In this document: positions 42,601 through 51,280 of the stretch, piece by piece
Layout of the letters: each line of letters starts with the position of its first letter
How positions within the stretch are numbered: position 1 is the first letter of the stretch
NCBI GenBank assembly: GCA_964439265.1
Contig: CAYTOA010000013.1
Coordinates: 14,903 to 78,902, forward strand
DNA from: JAGVPT01 sp964439265
GTDB taxonomy: Bacteria; Bacteroidota; Ignavibacteria; UBA10030; UBA8401
Reading direction: 5' to 3'
Length of the DNA: 64,000 nt
Notes under the pieces: generated by a model
Seen by the model: the letters and a program-made list of their open reading frames with translations, nothing else
What the model was told of the DNA's origin: nothing
Databases searched by the model: none
Program-made: the position numbers and the translations under genes

Positions 42601-45106
42601 TTATCGTTATTTGAAAGCTGAAAATAATACTGCGTCGATGGAACTCTCCGTTGAAGACGACTTCATGCCGAACGTGTATGTCAGCGCCGTGCTTTTTCGA
42701 AAGGTAAAAAGCATGAACATCCCGCTCCTCGTGGGTCATGGCTTTGCTCCGTTGTTCGCGGAGCGGAAGTCCAATAAATTGGCAGTATCGATCTCCGCGC
42801 CTGAGAAGATCCGCCCCCGGGGAAAACAAAAGGTCACGGTTTCGGTAGCAGGAGAGAAGAACGTGTTCGTGACCCTTGCGGCAGTGGACGAGGGTATTTT
42901 GCAGGTAAAAAATTATGCGACGCCGCAGCCGTACTCGTATTTCTATGCCAGGAAAGGATTGGAAACGCAAACGTTCGATTTCTTCCGTGATCTGCTGCCG
43001 GAGTACGACAAGAAACAAAAGAGCAGCAGCGGTGGGAGCGATTACGAAGCAAAGGCGAAAAGAACGAATCCTGTTTCTGCACTTCGTTTTAAACCCGTTG
43101 CGTTATGGTCGGGAATTGTGAAGACAAACTCCGACGGTGAGGCCGACGTGACACTCGACGTTCCGGAATTCAGCGGCGAGCTGCGCCTGATGGCTATCGC
43201 GTACAAAGGGGGGAAATTCGGCACGGCAGAAAAGCCGATGAAGGTCGCCGATCCGATCGTCGTCACTCCCGCGCTCCCTCGCTTCGCGAGCCCGAACGAT
43301 GTCATCACGATGCCGATCACGGCGTTCAACACGACGGAAAAACCTGTCAGTGTGAAATTCACAATCAGCACTGAAGGGCCGATCCTGGCGACACAGCAAT
43401 CGGCGGAGCTGGACGTCAACGCGAATCAGGAAAAATATGTGAACATCATTCTTAAAGCGACAGACCAGATCGGAAAAGCGACGGTGAAAGTCGTCACCGA
43501 GGCGCTGGGCGAAAAATTTGAATCGGTCACTGAAATCCCGGTCCGGCCGCTGTCAGCATATGTTACCGAAAGTGTCGCCGGCATCGTGACCGGCGGGAAC
43601 ACCGTCTCGATGACAATGAGCGATAAATATCTGCCGAATGGAAGAAAATCATATCTTACGGTGAGCCCGTTTCCTGTGGCGAATTTCGCCAAAGAGTTGA
43701 AATATCTTGTCGGTTATCCGCACGGGTGTCTTGAGCAGACGACATCGAAAGCGTTCCCGCAGATCTATCTGCGCGATATCGCCGTCTTGCTCGACCCGAC
43801 CATTCTCGAGAAAGGAAGTCCCACCTATTTTGTGAACGAAGCAATCACAAAAATCACCGGCATGCAGGGAAATGACGGCAGGTTCTCATACTGGCCTGGC
43901 GGCTCAGAGGTTAACACGTGGGCGACCGTCTATGCAACACATTTTCTAATCGAAGCGAAAAAGGCCGGGTACTCAGTTCCGGAAGGAACACTGAAGTCCG
44001 CATTGTCTGCCATAGCGACCATCGCTCGCAGTAAACAGACGATGGATTACTATATCTATTCGAATCACAAAACGGAAATCATACGTATTGCCGACAAGAG
44101 TTCCGTCTATGCTCTTTACGTGTTGGCTCTTGCGGGTCAGCCGGAAATTCCCTTAATGAATTTCTACCGGACAGCTCCATCGCTTCTTACGACCGACACG
44201 CGGTACCTTCTTGCCGGTTCCTTTGCGCTGAACGGAGACCGAAAGTCATTTCTGGACCTGCTGCCTCCGCAGTTCGTCATTGAAGACCCGGTTAGGACTT
44301 CCGGCGTATGGTTCGACTCACCGGTGCGTGCGAACGCGATCGTTCTCAATGTGCTACTGGAGACGGATCCGGCGAATCCGAACATCCCGAGATACATGGA
44401 GTATCTTTCAAAAACGTACGAAGGAAATGAATGGTACAGTACGCAGGATGATGCGTTCACATTGCTTGCGTTCGGGAAGGCGGCTCGCCGAGCCGGAGGA
44501 GGCAAGTTCGACGGAACGGTAAACATCGCCGGGAGCACGAAGCAGTATTCCGGAGGCAATCAGAAGTACGACATCTCTGCTGTAGAAGGTAAAGTCGCGT
44601 TTTCGTTGAGAGGCGAGGGGCAGGTGTATTATTCGCTGATCACGGAAGGAATTCGAAAGGACGGCAGTATCAAGATTGAGGATAAGAACCTTCGTGTAAG
44701 AAGGGAATTCTTCAACCGCTTTGGGGCTCCCGTTAGTCTCGATGCGGTAAAACAGAATTCCCTTGTTGTCGTCAAGATCACGGTGAAATCGGATGTCGAC
44801 GAACTCGAGAACGTCGCGATCACAGACCTGCTTCCCGCCGGATTTGAGATCGAGAACCCGAGGCTTGTCGAAACGTCGCAGTATGATTTTATTAAGGACG
44901 CGAGTACACCGGATTACGTGGATATACGCGACGACCGGATAAATTATTATACCAACTTTAGCGATAACCGGGAGAGGAAATTCTTCTACCTTGTGCGCGC
45001 AGTTACCAAAGGGGAATTCCAGTACGCGCCGGTTGCTGCTGAAGCGATGTATGATGCAAATTATTATTCGGCGAGCGGTCGCGGAATATTGAAAGTTGTC
45101 GAATAA
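39674..45106 (+). CDS. Bacterial alpha-2-macroglobulin lipoprotein
   Basis: 1810 residues. A lipoprotein signal ends in LPSCS; repeated MG (macroglobulin) beta domains fill the N-terminal half, VYGDRTLYRPGEKVILTGIVRD is the conserved MG3-4 block, a bait-region candidate with acidic and Ser/Lys-rich sequence lies around 1115-1135, and the thioester motif CLEQ is intact at C1352-Q1355 in the TED domain. This family traps proteases covalently in the periplasm; with PbpC it forms the known protease-defence pair. The signal predicts outer- or inner-membrane anchoring. Confidence 0.94.
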   Translation: MQTHFSKWSVLFFLFFLPSCSMFDSNGLRITSELPHGVVPASGVLQFEFSRGVVPPESTNVWVETPFIEFTPHVEGKFVWQDSSKLVFSPDVPFAGDTKFKGRFNTDLLKQLSHSRSFRGDEEFSFATEPFTMRGAEFFYDRIDNKRTVGVKANLEFSYAVKPDDVAKYLKMEIDGAPHPEFKVMSTTQAKTIPVEIGSMTQLEKARSISVSFVDGLVSPETNTHIAMEKPFVYSLPGLEELKVYGHEAGFDGKEGTIKISTSQEVDMSSVKSFISLSPERSYVVEATDRFGFLIRGNFETATSFHLMIRRGLQSVLGAKTQNDYEADVVIGDIKPSFSFVSDGAYMLLSGAKTIAVKTVNLSKLHVQVSQVFQNNIVFFIDHGRSYDYEYYDDDEEGYHPSHKYRFSVGNFGRLLEGKTIDIQNSRNQEVTTGIDLASYLRNDYKGFLLVEVSDPAQTWRSTAKLISISDIGLIVKQSKQELAVFATSLDDNEPLGGVKIDLISTSNQVMSSQNTNSDGAVVFKDFGTLQNDDFHLKLVTATKGDDFNFLNLADYRVETSRFDVGGKFDSEGQYDAFVYGDRTLYRPGEKVILTGIVRDLHNGLPGNFPIKVKMFSPLGTVVSEFMRTINEEGSFEISYQTDQSAPTGEYRFDVSTGNDLFLTSYSVSIEDFVPDRIRVSMTADRTKASPADTINYAFQALNFFGPPASGRNYEFEGTFVPAPYVSKQFPEFRFANDGAANFSAQPVVSEGKTDDEGKAEETFAVPKEATSSGVLIARGRVGVFDESGRPVYQLATTVVHPKDYYIGIWKKMDYYVSPGNPQTIKLVAVNTDDQAIKGFPAQFQLFRKEWHTVLRMYEKTNSLRYVSEMREIPVEARDVTLDDSPTPVTFTVPAISGDYVVRVSKKNDDAFNQFDFYSYSWATTDITSFQIDPEAKVDISFNKQSFEPGEKANILFKTPFDGTMLVTLERNKVISYRYLKAENNTASMELSVEDDFMPNVYVSAVLFRKVKSMNIPLLVGHGFAPLFAERKSNKLAVSISAPEKIRPRGKQKVTVSVAGEKNVFVTLAAVDEGILQVKNYATPQPYSYFYARKGLETQTFDFFRDLLPEYDKKQKSSSGGSDYEAKAKRTNPVSALRFKPVALWSGIVKTNSDGEADVTLDVPEFSGELRLMAIAYKGGKFGTAEKPMKVADPIVVTPALPRFASPNDVITMPITAFNTTEKPVSVKFTISTEGPILATQQSAELDVNANQEKYVNIILKATDQIGKATVKVVTEALGEKFESVTEIPVRPLSAYVTESVAGIVTGGNTVSMTMSDKYLPNGRKSYLTVSPFPVANFAKELKYLVGYPHGCLEQTTSKAFPQIYLRDIAVLLDPTILEKGSPTYFVNEAITKITGMQGNDGRFSYWPGGSEVNTWATVYATHFLIEAKKAGYSVPEGTLKSALSAIATIARSKQTMDYYIYSNHKTEIIRIADKSSVYALYVLALAGQPEIPLMNFYRTAPSLLTTDTRYLLAGSFALNGDRKSFLDLLPPQFVIEDPVRTSGVWFDSPVRANAIVLNVLLETDPANPNIPRYMEYLSKTYEGNEWYSTQDDAFTLLAFGKAARRAGGGKFDGTVNIAGSTKQYSGGNQKYDISAVEGKVAFSLRGEGQVYYSLITEGIRKDGSIKIEDKNLRVRREFFNRFGAPVSLDAVKQNSLVVVKITVKSDVDELENVAITDLLPAGFEIENPRLVETSQYDFIKDASTPDYVDIRDDRINYYTNFSDNRERKFFYLVRAVTKGEFQYAPVAAEAMYDANYYSASGRGILKVVE

Positions 45107-45133
45107 CCAGATAATTTAATGGATCAAAGGTGA

Positions 45134-45174
45134 AACGGCCGTTTGGGCGAATTCAGTTATCCTCCGCGGCCGTT
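45134..45174. terminator. Possible hairpin after the macroglobulin gene
   Basis: Arms AACGGCCG (45134-45141) and CGGCCGTT (45167-45174) could pair across 25 bases, 30 bases after the stop codon. No T-run follows, so termination is a weak inference. Confidence 0.3.
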
Positions 45175-45377
45175 CCGCCTGGTCATTGTTCGCAAGTCTA
45201 TTACTCTATAGATAGGATAGAAGCCTCGCCTGAGCCAGATTTCAGTTCAGATACGATGATAAGGAATGCATTATCATAGAGTTGCCGTCGTTTTCTCCCC
45301 GCATTTATTGATTCTCTTCCGAACACTTCGTATATTTATTCCGTTTGTACACAGGCACTTACCCCGATATTGATGCT

Positions 45378-45893
45378 ATGACATTTGAGCAAGTCGTATT
45401 TTTCCTTCTGGCTGCCGTCGCGGCATTCTCTGCTGTTATGGTCATCCTTCAGCGCAACCCTGTCAACAGCGCCCTCTATCTTATTCTTAACTTTTTCTGC
45501 CTCAGCGGCTTGTATCTGACACTGAACGCTCAGTTTATCGCGATGGTGCAGGTATTGGTGTATGCCGGCGCCATCATGGTCCTCTTCCTCTTCGTGATCA
45601 TGCTGTTGAATCTTGGAGATGACAAGCGGCTCAGGGAGCATCTGGGGGTGAGGACGTATCTCGGTATCGCCTTCAGTGTCGGGCTCGTCCTGGAACTGCT
45701 CTACATGTTGGCGTACCGAACCGGAAACACATTGATTCAACAATCTTCCAATTCCGTAGAAATAGGAACGGTCGAATACATCGGTAAGGTTCTTTTTAGT
45801 AAATTCATTTTCCCGTTTGAAATCACCTCGCTCTTGTTACTGGCGGCGATCGTAGGCGCCGTGATCCTCGCAAAAAAGAAAATTACAGAATGA
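45378..45893 (+). CDS. nuoJ: NADH-quinone oxidoreductase subunit J
   Basis: 171 residues from the ATG at 45378; an earlier in-frame non-ATG start at 45345 adds a non-hydrophobic stub. Five membrane helices; the segment LYLTLNAQFIAMVQVLVYAGAIMVLFLFVIMLLN is the conserved NuoJ/ND6 core. It is part of the proton path in complex I's membrane arm. nuoK overlaps by 4 bases. Confidence 0.93.
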   Translation: MTFEQVVFFLLAAVAAFSAVMVILQRNPVNSALYLILNFFCLSGLYLTLNAQFIAMVQVLVYAGAIMVLFLFVIMLLNLGDDKRLREHLGVRTYLGIAFSVGLVLELLYMLAYRTGNTLIQQSSNSVEIGTVEYIGKVLFSKFIFPFEITSLLLLAAIVGAVILAKKKITE

Positions 45894-46192
45894 TCCCTAT
45901 CGATTACTATCTTCTCCTTTCCGCATTCATGTTTTGTGCCGGTGTTCTGGGCGTGTTGATCCGGCGCGATGCGATCATCGTGTTTATGTCCATCGAGTTG
46001 ATGCTCAATTCGGTGAACCTCTCGCTCATCGCATTCTCGTCGTTCCTTGGAGACCCGACAGGGCAAATGCTCGTGTTTTTTGTGATGACCGTTGCCGCGG
46101 CGGAAGCGGCAGTAGGGTTGGCGATCATCATTGCACTCTTCCGCAACAAGCAAACGGTCAATATTGACGAGATCAATATCTTAAAATGGTGA
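45890..46192 (+). CDS. nuoK: NADH-quinone oxidoreductase subunit K
   Basis: 100 residues with three helices. The conserved stretch GVLIRRDAIIVFMSIELMLN contains the key Glu of helix 2 (and a second Glu is in TVAAAEAAVGLAI of helix 3), both part of the proton/quinone coupling chain. The ATG overlaps the stop of nuoJ. Confidence 0.96.
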   Translation: MIPIDYYLLLSAFMFCAGVLGVLIRRDAIIVFMSIELMLNSVNLSLIAFSSFLGDPTGQMLVFFVMTVAAAEAAVGLAIIIALFRNKQTVNIDEINILKW

Positions 46193-46253
46193 ATATCTGC
46201 ATCGGGCTTCTGAAGCGAAAGTGTTCTGAAAATTAATCATTGAATTGGTGTTC

Positions 46254-48185
46254 ATGTATCCGTACGTCGGCCTTATCGTTCTTTTTCCGTTTCTCGGTTT
46301 CCTTTTTATCGGCCTTTTTGGGTCGAAGATAAAATCGGAAAAACTCGTCGGCACGATCGGCTCGGGTGCAGTAGCGCTGTCGTTCTTTGTTGCAGTGTCG
46401 ATCTTTGTTGAGATGCTGTCGCTTCCTGTCGGTGAGAGGCAGCACATCGTGAATCAGTTCGAATGGATCGGCGCAGGTTCATTTTCAGTGAACGCCGCAT
46501 TCGAGGTTGACCAGCTGTCGATTCTGATGACGCTGATTGTCACCGGCGTGGGAAGTCTCATCCATGTCTATTCGATCGGGTACATGCACGGCGACAAGGG
46601 ATTCTGGCGGTTCTTTGCTTACCTGAATCTCTTTATCTTCGCGATGTTAATCCTTGTTCTCGCCGACAACTTTTTGTTCATGTTCGTAGGTTGGGAAGGG
46701 GTCGGACTCTGCTCGTATTTGCTGATCGGCTTTTGGTACGACAAGAATTTTGAGAAGGGAACGACGGGAGATGCGGCGAAAAAAGCGTTCATCGTCAACC
46801 GCATCGGCGATTTCGGGTTTCTCCTCGGCATGTTTCTCATCTTCACCACCTTCGGGTCGCTGAATTTCGAGTCGGTGTTTTCTGCGGCCTCGGTTTTTAG
46901 CCGCGGCGACTCCACCGTTATGTGGATCACGCTCCTGCTCTTTGTCGGAGCGACGGGAAAGTCGGCGCAAATTCCGCTGTACGTATGGCTTCCGGATGCG
47001 ATGGCCGGCCCGACGCCGGTGAGCGCGTTGATTCACGCCGCCACGATGGTCACGGCGGGCGTGTACATTCTCGCACGGAGCTCGATCTTGTTTGCGCTGT
47101 CTCCGGTGACAATGGAGGTCGTCGCCATCATCGGGGTCGCGACAGCCTTCTTTGCGGCCACGATCGGTCTCGTCCAAAATGACATCAAGAAGGTGCTCGC
47201 CTATTCCACCATAAGCCAGCTCGGGTACATGTTCCTCGGTTTAGGCGTGGGCGCGTTTGCCTCTGGAATCTTTCACGTTATGACGCATGCATTCTTCAAG
47301 GCCCTGCTGTTCCTCGGTTCGGGCGCTGTCATCCATGCAATGCACGATGAGCAAGACATCCAGAAAATGGGAGGACTCAAAAAATATCTCCCGACAACAT
47401 ACAAGACATTTCTCATCGGAGCGATCGCGATCTCGGGAATTCCTCCGCTTGCGGGATTTTTCAGCAAGGATGAAATATTGTGGAGAGCTTTCTCCGACGG
47501 CTCGCCGATCTTATGGCTTGTTGGCGCGGCCGGCGCCGGGTTGACGGCGTTCTACATGTTCCGGCTTGTGTCGCTTACCTTCGACGGCTCCCCTCGCTTC
47601 GACGAGCATCATCTTCACCCGCATGAAGCGCCGAAGACGATGACCATCCCGCTGATCATTCTCGCGGCGCTCTCCGTCGTCGGGGGATTTGTCGGTATTC
47701 CGGAAAGCCTCGGCGGGGGAAATTGGTTTGGACGTTTTCTTGAACCCGTCTTTGAACGTGCGAACTCGAAAATGCTCATGCCCTATCACGAAGCTTCGGT
47801 CATGGAATATGTCCTGATGGCAGTCTCAGTTCTGATCGCGGCAGCGGGCATATACTTTGCCAGAAAGATTTACCTGGAGAAGAAAGAGATAGCGGAGCGG
47901 GTTGCTTCGAGATTTTCGCGGACGTACAAACTCCTTCTCAACAAATATTTTGTCGATGAGGTGTATGACGGAGCGGTGGTGACGCCTCTGGTAAAGGGTT
48001 CCGAGAAACTTCTCTGGAAACGTGTTGACGTAGGAATCATCGACGGATTGATAAACTTTTCGGCCAAGGCTACCGAGTACGCGAGCCAGTTCTTCAGACG
48101 CATGCAAACCGGAGTCGTTCAAAGCTATGCCGTCGTGTTCGTTGCTGGCATCTTGTTCGTCCTTGGCTGGCTGATCATTCGATAA
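46254..48185 (+). CDS. nuoL: NADH-quinone oxidoreductase subunit L
   Basis: 643 residues from the ATG at 46254 (nearby in-frame TTG and GTG are alternatives). It has about 16 membrane segments: the ND5-type antiporter core with FMFVGWEGVGLCSYLLIGFW, GKSAQIPLYVWLPDAMAGPTPVSALIHAAT and HAFFKALLFLGSGAVIH, then the long lateral helix and last helix at the C-terminus (KLLLNKYFVDEVYDG). A proton-pumping subunit of complex I. Confidence 0.96.
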   Translation: MYPYVGLIVLFPFLGFLFIGLFGSKIKSEKLVGTIGSGAVALSFFVAVSIFVEMLSLPVGERQHIVNQFEWIGAGSFSVNAAFEVDQLSILMTLIVTGVGSLIHVYSIGYMHGDKGFWRFFAYLNLFIFAMLILVLADNFLFMFVGWEGVGLCSYLLIGFWYDKNFEKGTTGDAAKKAFIVNRIGDFGFLLGMFLIFTTFGSLNFESVFSAASVFSRGDSTVMWITLLLFVGATGKSAQIPLYVWLPDAMAGPTPVSALIHAATMVTAGVYILARSSILFALSPVTMEVVAIIGVATAFFAATIGLVQNDIKKVLAYSTISQLGYMFLGLGVGAFASGIFHVMTHAFFKALLFLGSGAVIHAMHDEQDIQKMGGLKKYLPTTYKTFLIGAIAISGIPPLAGFFSKDEILWRAFSDGSPILWLVGAAGAGLTAFYMFRLVSLTFDGSPRFDEHHLHPHEAPKTMTIPLIILAALSVVGGFVGIPESLGGGNWFGRFLEPVFERANSKMLMPYHEASVMEYVLMAVSVLIAAAGIYFARKIYLEKKEIAERVASRFSRTYKLLLNKYFVDEVYDGAVVTPLVKGSEKLLWKRVDVGIIDGLINFSAKATEYASQFFRRMQTGVVQSYAVVFVAGILFVLGWLIIR

Positions 48186-48206
48186 TATGAAATTCTCTTG
48201 TTGCCA

Positions 48207-49760
48207 ATGAACTATCTTCTCACGTACGCATTATTCTCGCCCTTCGTTGGAATTGTGATCCTTCTTTGCATCGGCAAAGAGAAGTCCGTCGCGATCAAAT
48301 CCGTTGGACTTGCGACGTCGCTGCTGACGTTTATTTTGTTCATGGTTCTCTACTTTCGGTTCGATCCGGCGAATGTTCAATATCAATTCGTGAACCAGGC
48401 TGTGTGGATCCAGGGACTGGATATCAGCTATACTATCGGCGTTGACGGATTGTCTCTGTTGCTCATCGTGCTTACGGCGTTCCTAACTCCGATCGCGCTG
48501 CTTTCTTCATGGCAATCGATCACCCTTCGCCTCAAAGAATACGTCATTTTTATCCTTCTTTTGGAATTCGGGATGCTCGGGGTTTTTCTCGCCTCGGATC
48601 TCTTCTTGTTCTATGTTTTTTGGGAAGCGATGTTGATCCCGATGTATTTCATCATCGGTATTTGGGGCGGGCAGGAGAAGATCTATGCGGCGGTCAAATT
48701 CTTTATCTACACAATGGCGGGCAGCCTGCTGATGCTGGTGGCGATCCTGTCGCTTGGCTACTACGCATCCACGGTGCCGGGAGGACATTTCACGACCAAT
48801 TTGACCACGCTCTATCAAATAGCCCCCTCCATTCCGCGGAATATCCAGGTATGGATGTTCCTGGCGTTCACACTTTCGTTTGCGATCAAGATACCGTTGT
48901 TTCCTTTCCATACATGGCTTCCCGATGCGCACGTTCAGGCGCCGACGGCCGGAAGTGTGATCCTTGCCGCAGTGCTTCTGAAGATGGGAACGTACGGGCT
49001 GCTTCGTTTCTGTTTGCCGTTGTTCCCGCAGGCTTCGTTTGAATTCACTCCTCTTCTTTCCACGCTCGCGGTCATCGGCATCGTCTACGGCGCTCTTGTC
49101 GCGATGGTGCAGACCGACATCAAAAAGCTGGTGGCATATTCTTCCGTGAGTCACCTCGGCTTCGTTGTGCTCGGAATTTTTTCGATGACCGAGGAGGGGA
49201 TCCAGGGAGCGATGATTCAAATGATCAATCACGGGCTTTCCACCGGAGCGCTCTTTTTGATCGTGGGGATGCTCTACGACCGGAGGCACACGCGCGACAT
49301 CTCTCAGTTCGGGGGTTTGTCCAGTCAGATGCCAGTCTTCGCAGCGTTCTTTATGATCGTTATGCTTTCGTCGATCGGACTTCCCGGACTCAACGGTTTT
49401 GTCGGCGAATTTCTTATTCTGCTCGGATCGTTTAAGTCGACGTTTTTGGGCTCTCATGTCTATACCGTTGTCGCGGCATCGGGAGTGATCTTTGCAGCGG
49501 TCTACATGCTGTGGATGTTCCAACGAGTAATGTTCGGCAAATTAACGAACCCGGCGAACCACTCGCTCCATGATCTCTCAGCGCGCGAGATCGCAGTGCT
49601 TGTCCCAATTCTTGTGTTCATAGTGTGGATTGGGGTCTATCCGTCGACATTCTTGAGGACGTCAGCAGCATCGACGAAACAGATAGTCAGGATGCTTGAG
49701 CAAACAAGAAGCGGAGAGATTCACTCGGCAATATTAAAAACCGGGCAGGGCACACGATGA
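48207..49760 (+). CDS. nuoM: NADH-quinone oxidoreductase subunit M
   Basis: 517 residues from the ATG at 48207. About 14 helices; the ND4 landmarks are YVFWEAMLIPMYFIIGIWGG, AIKIPLFPFHTWLPDAHVQAPT and SHLGFVVLGIFSM. The helix-5 Glu (FWEAML) of the proton channel is present. The next gene, an ion transporter rather than nuoN, overlaps its stop by 4 bases. Confidence 0.96.
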   Translation: MNYLLTYALFSPFVGIVILLCIGKEKSVAIKSVGLATSLLTFILFMVLYFRFDPANVQYQFVNQAVWIQGLDISYTIGVDGLSLLLIVLTAFLTPIALLSSWQSITLRLKEYVIFILLLEFGMLGVFLASDLFLFYVFWEAMLIPMYFIIGIWGGQEKIYAAVKFFIYTMAGSLLMLVAILSLGYYASTVPGGHFTTNLTTLYQIAPSIPRNIQVWMFLAFTLSFAIKIPLFPFHTWLPDAHVQAPTAGSVILAAVLLKMGTYGLLRFCLPLFPQASFEFTPLLSTLAVIGIVYGALVAMVQTDIKKLVAYSSVSHLGFVVLGIFSMTEEGIQGAMIQMINHGLSTGALFLIVGMLYDRRHTRDISQFGGLSSQMPVFAAFFMIVMLSSIGLPGLNGFVGEFLILLGSFKSTFLGSHVYTVVAASGVIFAAVYMLWMFQRVMFGKLTNPANHSLHDLSAREIAVLVPILVFIVWIGVYPSTFLRTSAASTKQIVRMLEQTRSGEIHSAILKTGQGTR

Positions 49761-51259
49761 TGAAGTTTTCATTTCGCCTGGTATTGAAATTAGGGTTGGC
49801 TCTGGCTGTCTTCTCCACTCTGGCGTTCGCCAGCGGAGAATCGTATGCATCAGAAGTACCGGTGATCATGATGTTACCGTTCGCCGTTCTTCTTGTCGCG
49901 ATTGCTGTCGTCCCCTTCATAAGCAGGCATTGGTGGAAGAAATACTATCCTCATGTGGCGGTTGGGTTGGGGCTAATTCCGGTTGCGTATTATGTATTTG
50001 CCCTTGATAACGGAGCGAGAATGCTGCAGGTCGGGAAAGAGTATCTCAGTTTCATTGTACTTATCGGATCGCTGTTCGTGGTCGCAGGGGGCATTCATCT
50101 CCACATTTCGGGAAAATCTACGCCGTTCGCAAATGTCGCTCTTCTTACGATAGGTGCAGTTGCGGCTAATATTCTCGGAACTACGGGTGCATCGTTAATT
50201 TTGATCAGGCCGTATCTGCGTGTCAATAAATATCGCATGCGCGGTTTTCACGTCGTTTTTTTTATCTTTGTCGTCAGCAACATCGGGGGCGGGCTTACAC
50301 CTCTTGGCCCCCCTCTTTTCCTTGGTTACCTAAAGGGCGTTCCTTTCTGGTGGGTACTGGAGTCTGTGTGGCAAATGTGGTTCATCGCGCTCGTGATAAT
50401 CTTAGCGGCCTTTTTTGTGATCGATACAATCAGCTTCCGGAAATTCGCAGCCGGCTCCAACAATGGTCTCCGCTCACAGCTCCATGAGGAAGCAGAGGTC
50501 AATGGCTTGCACAACGTCTTCTTCCTTGCCGTAATTGTGGCTGCAATGTTTGTAGAGAATCCTTTGTTCCTCAGAGAAGCATTGATGGTTGCGGCGGCGG
50601 CCGGGTCATTTTTTACGACCCAAAATCAAATTCATGTGAAGAACGATTTTAATTTTGCGCCAATCACAGAGGTGGCAATTCTGTTCGTTGGAATATTTGC
50701 AACCATGGTTCCGGCGCTCGACTGGCTGGAACTTCACGCCGGGTCGATCGGCTTCACAAATGCGGGACAATTTTACTGGGGGACTGGGATTCTCTCGGGT
50801 GTGCTGGACAATGCGCCGGCATATCTCAATTTTCTCAGCGCCTCGATCGGTCTTTTCGTCGACCATAATATTGTTGTCGAGGTGAATCGTCTTGTCGCGT
50901 CGCACGGCGCCGGATTGACAGCGATCGGCGGAATCCATGCAGATGAAATTCGGAATACATTTTCTGCGCTCACAAAATTTCATCCGGACCTTGTTGCGGC
51001 AGGGAGTGTTCCGCTTTCTGTCGTGCAGGTTTCGTATTTGCTCGGCAACCGTGACCTTTATCTGAAGGCGATTTCAGTGGGGTCAGTTTTCTTCGGCGCA
51101 TGCACGTATATCGGCAACGGTCCGAACTTCATGGTAAAGTCCATTGCTGAACGATCGGGCGTGGTCATGCCTTCTTTTTTTGGCTATATCGGACGCTACA
51201 CCGTTCCTCTATTACTTCCGACGTTCGCCTTGATATGGTTTGTGTTCTTCCGTTCATAG
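49757..51259 (+). CDS. Ion-transporter superfamily (NhaD/ArsB/CitMHS-like) sodium:proton antiporter
   Basis: 500 residues with an N-terminal hydrophobic leader and about 12 membrane segments. SNIGGGLTPLGPPLFLGYL contains the re-entrant G-rich hairpin with a TPLGPP motif that marks the NhaD-type sodium:proton antiporters of the ion transporter (IT) superfamily; the second half has GVLDNAPAYLNF and ACTYIGNGPNFMVKSIAE, the paired motif. The gene overlaps nuoM by 4 bases and precedes nuoN by 21 bases, so it is embedded in the complex I transcript. Sodium as substrate is inference. Confidence 0.8.
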   Translation: MMKFSFRLVLKLGLALAVFSTLAFASGESYASEVPVIMMLPFAVLLVAIAVVPFISRHWWKKYYPHVAVGLGLIPVAYYVFALDNGARMLQVGKEYLSFIVLIGSLFVVAGGIHLHISGKSTPFANVALLTIGAVAANILGTTGASLILIRPYLRVNKYRMRGFHVVFFIFVVSNIGGGLTPLGPPLFLGYLKGVPFWWVLESVWQMWFIALVIILAAFFVIDTISFRKFAAGSNNGLRSQLHEEAEVNGLHNVFFLAVIVAAMFVENPLFLREALMVAAAAGSFFTTQNQIHVKNDFNFAPITEVAILFVGIFATMVPALDWLELHAGSIGFTNAGQFYWGTGILSGVLDNAPAYLNFLSASIGLFVDHNIVVEVNRLVASHGAGLTAIGGIHADEIRNTFSALTKFHPDLVAAGSVPLSVVQVSYLLGNRDLYLKAISVGSVFFGACTYIGNGPNFMVKSIAERSGVVMPSFFGYIGRYTVPLLLPTFALIWFVFFRS

Positions 51260-51280
51260 ATTCTCGCAGAGGCTGAGTGT

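Noticed and set aside
45107..45377. Possible tRNA or regulatory RNA before nuoJ
   Set aside because: No T-loop GTTCGAAnC or acceptor pairing seen; only a weak 8-bp hairpin.
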